Source: an uncultured Prevotella sp. (lineage in GTDB: Bacteria; Bacteroidota; Bacteroidia; Bacteroidales; Bacteroidaceae). Taken from it: a DNA stretch of 9,816 nt. The notes beneath the pieces are model-generated. The model made no database searches. It had not been told where the DNA came from and saw only the letters and a list, made by a program, of their open reading frames with translations. The stretch lies in the NCBI GenBank assembly GCA_902477645.1, contig CABSIA010000116.1:1-9816 (forward strand), in the 5' to 3' direction. The translations under genes and the position numbers were made by a program. Positions 6,812 through 9,816 of the stretch are shown in pieces; positions within the stretch are counted from its first letter, which is position 1; each line of letters starts with the position of its first letter.

Positions 6812-8665
6812 TTAGTGTCTCACAACTTTCTTTCCATTTACGATATAGATGCCAGCAGGCAATTGCCTGTTGTCCATGCGGACACCCTGAAGATTGTAAA
6901 CATCTGAGCCAACAGCATTGTCCTTGTTTATCTCATTGATGCCTGCTGCCACAGGATCGCAGACTGTGACAGTTGTAGCCTCATTGACTGTCACTACAAA
7001 TGCACCGTCCTCATTGGCTGCAACATCCACGTCACCAGCTTTTACCATAATAGAGTTTTCTTCCTCTAAAGGTTTAATAATGAACTCTGTTCCTGGCAAC
7101 ACATTGTGCTTGCCTACCCACTCTGTAACATTGGTGATACGGTCCATAACTACAGCCACCTTGCTTGCGTCAACACCCTCACCGGCAACAAGCTCAACAT
7201 CGAAAGCCTCTGGATTTGAAGCGAGGAACACTTTGATGATATCGCCGTCTGTCAGGTTCAGCTCGTATGTTGTGGAACCTTCATACATAGGCTTTATTGC
7301 CTCGTTGTTCTTGTATACATTTGCGTATTCTGCTCCATACCATGACAGGCCGAAAGGATTGTCGCCATCGTAGAAGCTAATTTCGTTATAACCGGTGGCA
7401 ATGTCAATGGAAGAGCGGTCGCTGCGCTGGAAGCTGAAATATTGGGCCGCGGCCTCCTTACTGTCAATGTAAACCACGGCCTTGCTGTTGCGCTCAATAG
7501 ATCCCGACTTCACTACAATCTTCATGCCTTCGGTCACAGTTACGTTGTATGCGTCGCTGTAATCTTTGGAAATGCTCATCTCATCTACCGTAACCGACGT
7601 GATATAGCATCCCGACACTGCCTTTATCTGTATCTGTGCGTTTGTCTCGCTCAGTTCTATCTCGTTCTCGCCTGCTACCAGCCCGGTGATTATGTCGTTG
7701 TTGTACGAATAGCCTTTGTAAACGATAATATTGTCAGGATTGTCAATATCCAGTGTCGCCTTTACCGTTCCGTATTGCTTTGCGTCAACCTCGATTGTCG
7801 TCTCTTCAGTTGCAATAAAATTATAAGAGCTGTAGAAATACTGTGTATTGCCGTTGACCTTGAACGACACAAGATTGTAGTCGCTGGTGTTGCCAGAGAT
7901 TTCCACTTTGCTTCCTGTCTTCACTGTAAAGTCTGCATCGTTGTAATTGCTTACGGCTGTGCCGTCGACAGTCACGTTTGTTATGAATCCCTTTGCCTCC
8001 TCCTGAGCGTATGTGAAGTGTACAGGAACATCAACATCGGGGAAGTTTGCGAACACCTCCACCTTGTCGCCGTTGGCAGGGCTTATGCGCCATTGTGTTC
8101 CCTCAGGAGCCACAACCTCGCCATTTACTTTCACCTGATAGAGTGCGGTGCCGTAGTTCTTCGGGCCGATGGTGAGCGGCAGTTCATTGGCTGTGCTGAA
8201 TTTCACGGTGTTGTCGCCTGCGGTGAGGTCAACAAAAGTGTAAGTGCCTGAGCGCTGCATCTGCACGTTTGAGGGATCGTCAACAGTCACCGTGCATGAG
8301 CCGTCACGCGAGTCATCCGCATTTACAGATGTAACTGTCCATGTGGCGCCTGCATTGTATGAAGAAACATAAATGTTGCACTCCGTCATGTTGCTGACAG
8401 ACTCCTCTGTGTCCTCGGCTCCTTCCATACTTCTCACGACCTTTGTCAAAAAGGCGTTGTCCTTAGCTTTAATCTGCACCGACTCGTACTCGTTGACTGT
8501 AATGGCATTGTCGCCGGCAACAATGTTCTCTAATGGTGCTCCGTAGTTGACGCTTATACTTACGCGCGACGGGTCGTCAACGTTTACGGTAATGTTAATG
8601 GCATTGACTGACATGGACACAAATGTAAGCAATGCCGTTACGATAATTGAGTAGAATTTCCTCAT
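6812..8665 (-). CDS. Secreted repeat protein with C-terminal sorting-type tail
   Basis: This is a 617-residue exported protein of unknown function. Residues 1-22 are a signal peptide (cleavage after VNA). Four segments share a plan: an entry strand of the V-x-V-D-D-P-S-x-V type, then A-G-x-N-x-I or similar, then I-x-A-K, then a V-x-V exit. They start near residues 25 (ITVNVDDPSRV), 124 (CTVTVDDPSNV), 301 (VKATLDIDNPDNI) and 396 (AVVYIDSKEA); the matching AGDN, AGDN, AGEN and TGYN turns are at 50, 149, 331 and 424. Residues about 215-300 and 485-570 are further beta-rich segments of less clear kinship. The C-terminus (about 575-617: D-V-Y-N-L-Q-G-V-R-M, then L-P-A-G-I-Y-I-V-N-G-K-K) is the compact sorting-type tail common in Prevotella secreted proteins. 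No catalytic motif is visible, so a structural or binding role is the best guess. The ATG at 8665 precedes the signal peptide directly; the AT-rich leader lacks an SD sequence. It is the first gene of the possible three-gene unit. Confidence 0.9.
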   Translation of the reverse strand: MRKFYSIIVTALLTFVSMSVNAINITVNVDDPSRVSISVNYGAPLENIVAGDNAITVNEYESVQIKAKDNAFLTKVVRSMEGAEDTEESVSNMTECNIYVSSYNAGATWTVTSVNADDSRDGSCTVTVDDPSNVQMQRSGTYTFVDLTAGDNTVKFSTANELPLTIGPKNYGTALYQVKVNGEVVAPEGTQWRISPANGDKVEVFANFPDVDVPVHFTYAQEEAKGFITNVTVDGTAVSNYNDADFTVKTGSKVEISGNTSDYNLVSFKVNGNTQYFYSSYNFIATEETTIEVDAKQYGTVKATLDIDNPDNIIVYKGYSYNNDIITGLVAGENEIELSETNAQIQIKAVSGCYITSVTVDEMSISKDYSDAYNVTVTEGMKIVVKSGSIERNSKAVVYIDSKEAAAQYFSFQRSDRSSIDIATGYNEISFYDGDNPFGLSWYGAEYANVYKNNEAIKPMYEGSTTYELNLTDGDIIKVFLASNPEAFDVELVAGEGVDASKVAVVMDRITNVTEWVGKHNVLPGTEFIIKPLEEENSIMVKAGDVDVAANEDGAFVVTVNEATTVTVCDPVAAGINEINKDNAVGSDVYNLQGVRMDNRQLPAGIYIVNGKKVVRH

Positions 8666-8701
8666 AAATTTAAATGTTTAAAAATTATAGTATTTGTGCT
8701 A

Positions 8702-8769
8702 AACTCACCATTAAAGAAAGTGGAGTTCTCGAAGATAAACATATAAGCTCGCATAGGAGATATGCAAGC
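8702..8769 (-). promoter_or_regulatory. Leader RNA hairpins upstream of the 617-aa gene
   Basis: On the minus-strand RNA, 8769-8761 (GCUUGCAUA) pairs fully with 8755-8747 (UAUGCGAGC) around a 5-nt loop. The one non-Watson-Crick pair is a G-U that exists only in the minus-strand transcript, which favours an RNA role. A second hairpin, 8727-8720 with 8708-8702, has 7 pairs and one bulged C. No U run follows either stem, so they are not ordinary terminators. The leader matches no riboswitch class I recognise. Confidence 0.4.
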
Positions 8770-8851
8770 ATAAGAGCTAAACAAAACTTATAATTTAAAA
8801 CGAAAAACATCCAAAAGATTTCAAATTTATTAAAACATAATAACTACGGTG

Positions 8852-8859
8852 CAAAATTA
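8852..8859 (-). promoter_or_regulatory. Putative Bacteroidetes -7 promoter element
   Basis: The minus strand reads TAATTTTG here, an exact match to the TAnnTTTG element used by the Bacteroidetes primary sigma factor, followed by GCACC. The -33 side is weaker: a CTTG lies 16 bp upstream, and a TTTG at normal spacing was not found. The start site would be near 8845, giving a leader of about 180 nt before the ATG at 8665. It is downstream of the rplQ terminator and correctly placed to drive the three secreted-protein genes. Confidence 0.45.
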
Positions 8860-9090
8860 CAAAGATTTCTTAATGCAAGAAAAGAATATGCAAAAAAAAT
8901 GCCATAACGGGTACAAAAATCTTTGAGAAAACAAAAAAATATTGTCAAATTTGTCCATATCTATCCAACAATCCATCCTACAACACCTAATACAAGTTCA
9001 AAGAATTATATCAGCCATTTATATATGTTTATTGAGCACTAATAAAAGAATTAGTAAGTAAGCGAGCTAAAATAAAAATTGATTTACGTA
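8860..9090. other. AT-rich intergenic spacer, no gene seen
   Basis: Between the promoter candidate and the rplQ terminator the sequence is strongly A/T-rich, with several A runs and no ORF of interest on either strand. No tRNA-like fold, repeat array or insertion-sequence end was recognised. It probably serves as upstream DNA of the 617-aa gene promoter. Confidence 0.5.
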
Positions 9091-9128
9091 AAAATGGAAA
9101 ATCCCCCAGCCAAAAAAGGCCGGGGGAT
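9091..9128 (-). terminator. Intrinsic terminator of the rpoA-rplQ transcript
   Basis: On the minus-strand RNA, 9128-9118 (AUCCCCCGGCC) pairs over 11 bp with 9111-9101 (GGCUGGGGGAU) around a six-U loop, and is followed by UUUUCCAUUUU. The single G-U pair would be an A-C mismatch on the plus strand, so the structure is oriented for minus-strand transcripts. It starts 31 bp past the rplQ stop codon. Confidence 0.92.
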
Positions 9129-9159
9129 GATATAATAAGGCAATATTATACAAATATTA

Positions 9160-9660
9160 TTATTCAGCCTTACTCTCCTCTGCAGGAGCTTCCGCATTCT
9201 CTGCCGTCTCTGCAACAGGAGTCTCAACAGCATCTGCCTTCTTTGCGGAACGGCGGCTACGGCGAGTTTTCTTCTCTGCCTTAGGAGCCTTAGCCATATT
9301 CTCATCAAAGTCGACAAGCTCGATGAAAGCTGTAGGAGCAGCGTCACCAAGACGGAAGCCAAGCTTAATGATACGTGTATAGCCTCCAGGACGATCCCCT
9401 ACCTTCTCAGCAACAACACCAAAGAGTTCCTTAATGGCCTCTTTGTTCTGAAGATAACTGAAAACAACACGGCGTGAGTTTGTGCTGTCGTTCTTTGCAC
9501 GTGTTACGAGAGGCTCAACATACTTCTTAAGAGCCTTAGCTTTTGCGAGAGTCGTAGTGATTCTTTTGTGCATGATCAAGGAAATAGCCAAGTTTGCGAG
9601 CATGGCATTACGATGGTCTGCAGTACGACCCAGATGGTTGAATTTCTTATTGTGTCTCAT
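9160..9660 (-). CDS. rplQ: 50S ribosomal protein L17
   Basis: L17 is a protein of the large ribosomal subunit. The start MRHNKKFNHLGRTADHRNAM, followed by L-x-N-L-A-x-S-L-I, K-R-I-x-T-T and A-K-x-L-K, is the family signature; the core ends near residue 120 (A-F-I-E-L-V-D-F). The protein is 166 residues, against about 127 in E. coli; the extra 46 residues are a low-complexity tail, basic first (about 124-142, K/R-rich) and then acidic and Ala-rich (143-166). Such tails are usual in Bacteroidetes L17. The gene lies 45 bp after rpoA and is surely cotranscribed with it. The spacer has a direct repeat, TTATGGGC, at 9675-9682 and 9697-9704. The ATG at 9660 has an A-rich leader (TAAAACAAAATG) with no SD sequence. 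Confidence 0.98.
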   Translation of the reverse strand: MRHNKKFNHLGRTADHRNAMLANLAISLIMHKRITTTLAKAKALKKYVEPLVTRAKNDSTNSRRVVFSYLQNKEAIKELFGVVAEKVGDRPGGYTRIIKLGFRLGDAAPTAFIELVDFDENMAKAPKAEKKTRRSRRSAKKADAVETPVAETAENAEAPAEESKAE

Positions 9661-9705
9661 TTTGTTTTAATTATTTATGGGCTGGTTAGCTCACCCTTAT
9701 GGGCT

Positions 9706-9816
9706 TTACTCCTTGTCCAGTTTATACTTTGAAATATCGGTTCCAAAGGATAGATTCAGACCCTCGAGCAAATCATCAAGCTCTGAGAGCGATTTCTTAC
9801 CGAAGTTGCGGAACTT
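9706..9816 (-). CDS. rpoA: RNA polymerase alpha subunit, C-terminal end (partial)
   Basis: This is the last 36 codons and stop of rpoA, running off the right edge of the window. The translation begins KFRNFGKKSLSELDDLLEGL and ends KYKLDKE. The N-F-G-K-K-S-L-x-E-L part matches the helix of the alpha C-terminal domain (L-G-K-K-S-L-x-E-I in E. coli) that contacts upstream promoter DNA and activators. RpoA forms the dimeric assembly platform of RNA polymerase. Its place before rplQ is the standard bacterial order. About 290 residues lie outside the window. Confidence 0.96.
   Translation of the reverse strand, partial: KFRNFGKKSLSELDDLLEGLNLSFGTDISKYKLDKE

Noticed and set aside
7442..8251. Plus-strand 269-codon ORF
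   Set aside because: It is antisense to the 617-aa secreted protein; the product is rich in Cys, Val and His as expected from a shadow frame.
9084..9362. Minus-strand 92-codon ORF with a Leu/Arg-rich product
   Set aside because: It overlaps the 3' end of rplQ out of frame and runs through the terminator; its composition is an artefact of the Ala/Glu/Lys codons in the L17 tail.

Overview
The window looks like a chromosomal segment of a Bacteroidales bacterium, most likely a Prevotella-type organism. Three things point there. First, rpoA is followed by rplQ, and this L17 carries the long charged C-terminal tail seen in Bacteroidetes. Second, three consecutive exported proteins end in C-terminal domains resembling type IX secretion (T9SS, Por) sorting domains. 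Third, gene starts have A-rich leaders without a Shine-Dalgarno sequence, and a TAnnTTTG-type promoter element is present. All recognisable genes lie on the minus strand, so the transcription order is right to left. The species assignment is inference.

Right end (about 9100-9816): the last 36 codons of rpoA (RNA polymerase alpha), then rplQ (ribosomal protein L17), closed by a strong intrinsic terminator at 9101-9128. This is the 3' end of the large ribosomal-protein/rpoA operon. The terminator separates it from the rest of the window.

Middle and left (561-8860): after about 240 bp of AT-rich DNA comes a likely promoter (TAATTTTG, 8852-8859), a leader of about 180 nt with possible hairpins, and three large genes in one direction. 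They encode (i) a 617-aa secreted protein built from repeated beta-type modules, (ii) a 772-aa subtilisin-family (S8) serine protease with a complete catalytic triad and a large insertion, and (iii) a 1229-aa leucine-rich-repeat protein made of three successive copies of a beta domain/LRR/Ig-like unit. All three have signal peptides and C-terminal sorting-type domains, so they probably act at the cell surface or outside the cell. The gaps (159 and 83 bp) contain no recognisable new promoter or minus-strand terminator, so they may be one operon; this is not proven. The 83-bp gap before the LRR gene contains a 14-codon ORF with an unusually perfect Shine-Dalgarno sequence, inside a long potential RNA stem.

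Left end (1-560): no intact gene. It contains three 14-bp palindromic repeats at an exact 23-bp period, a possible frameshifted gene relic, and a perfect 21-bp-stem terminator (477-522) that closes the LRR transcript. No RNA gene, CRISPR array, intact insertion sequence or phage gene was recognised. The most distinctive signals are the 3-fold LRR architecture, the SD/mini-ORF/stem arrangement at 4276-4341, and the 23-bp-period palindromes at 18-77.
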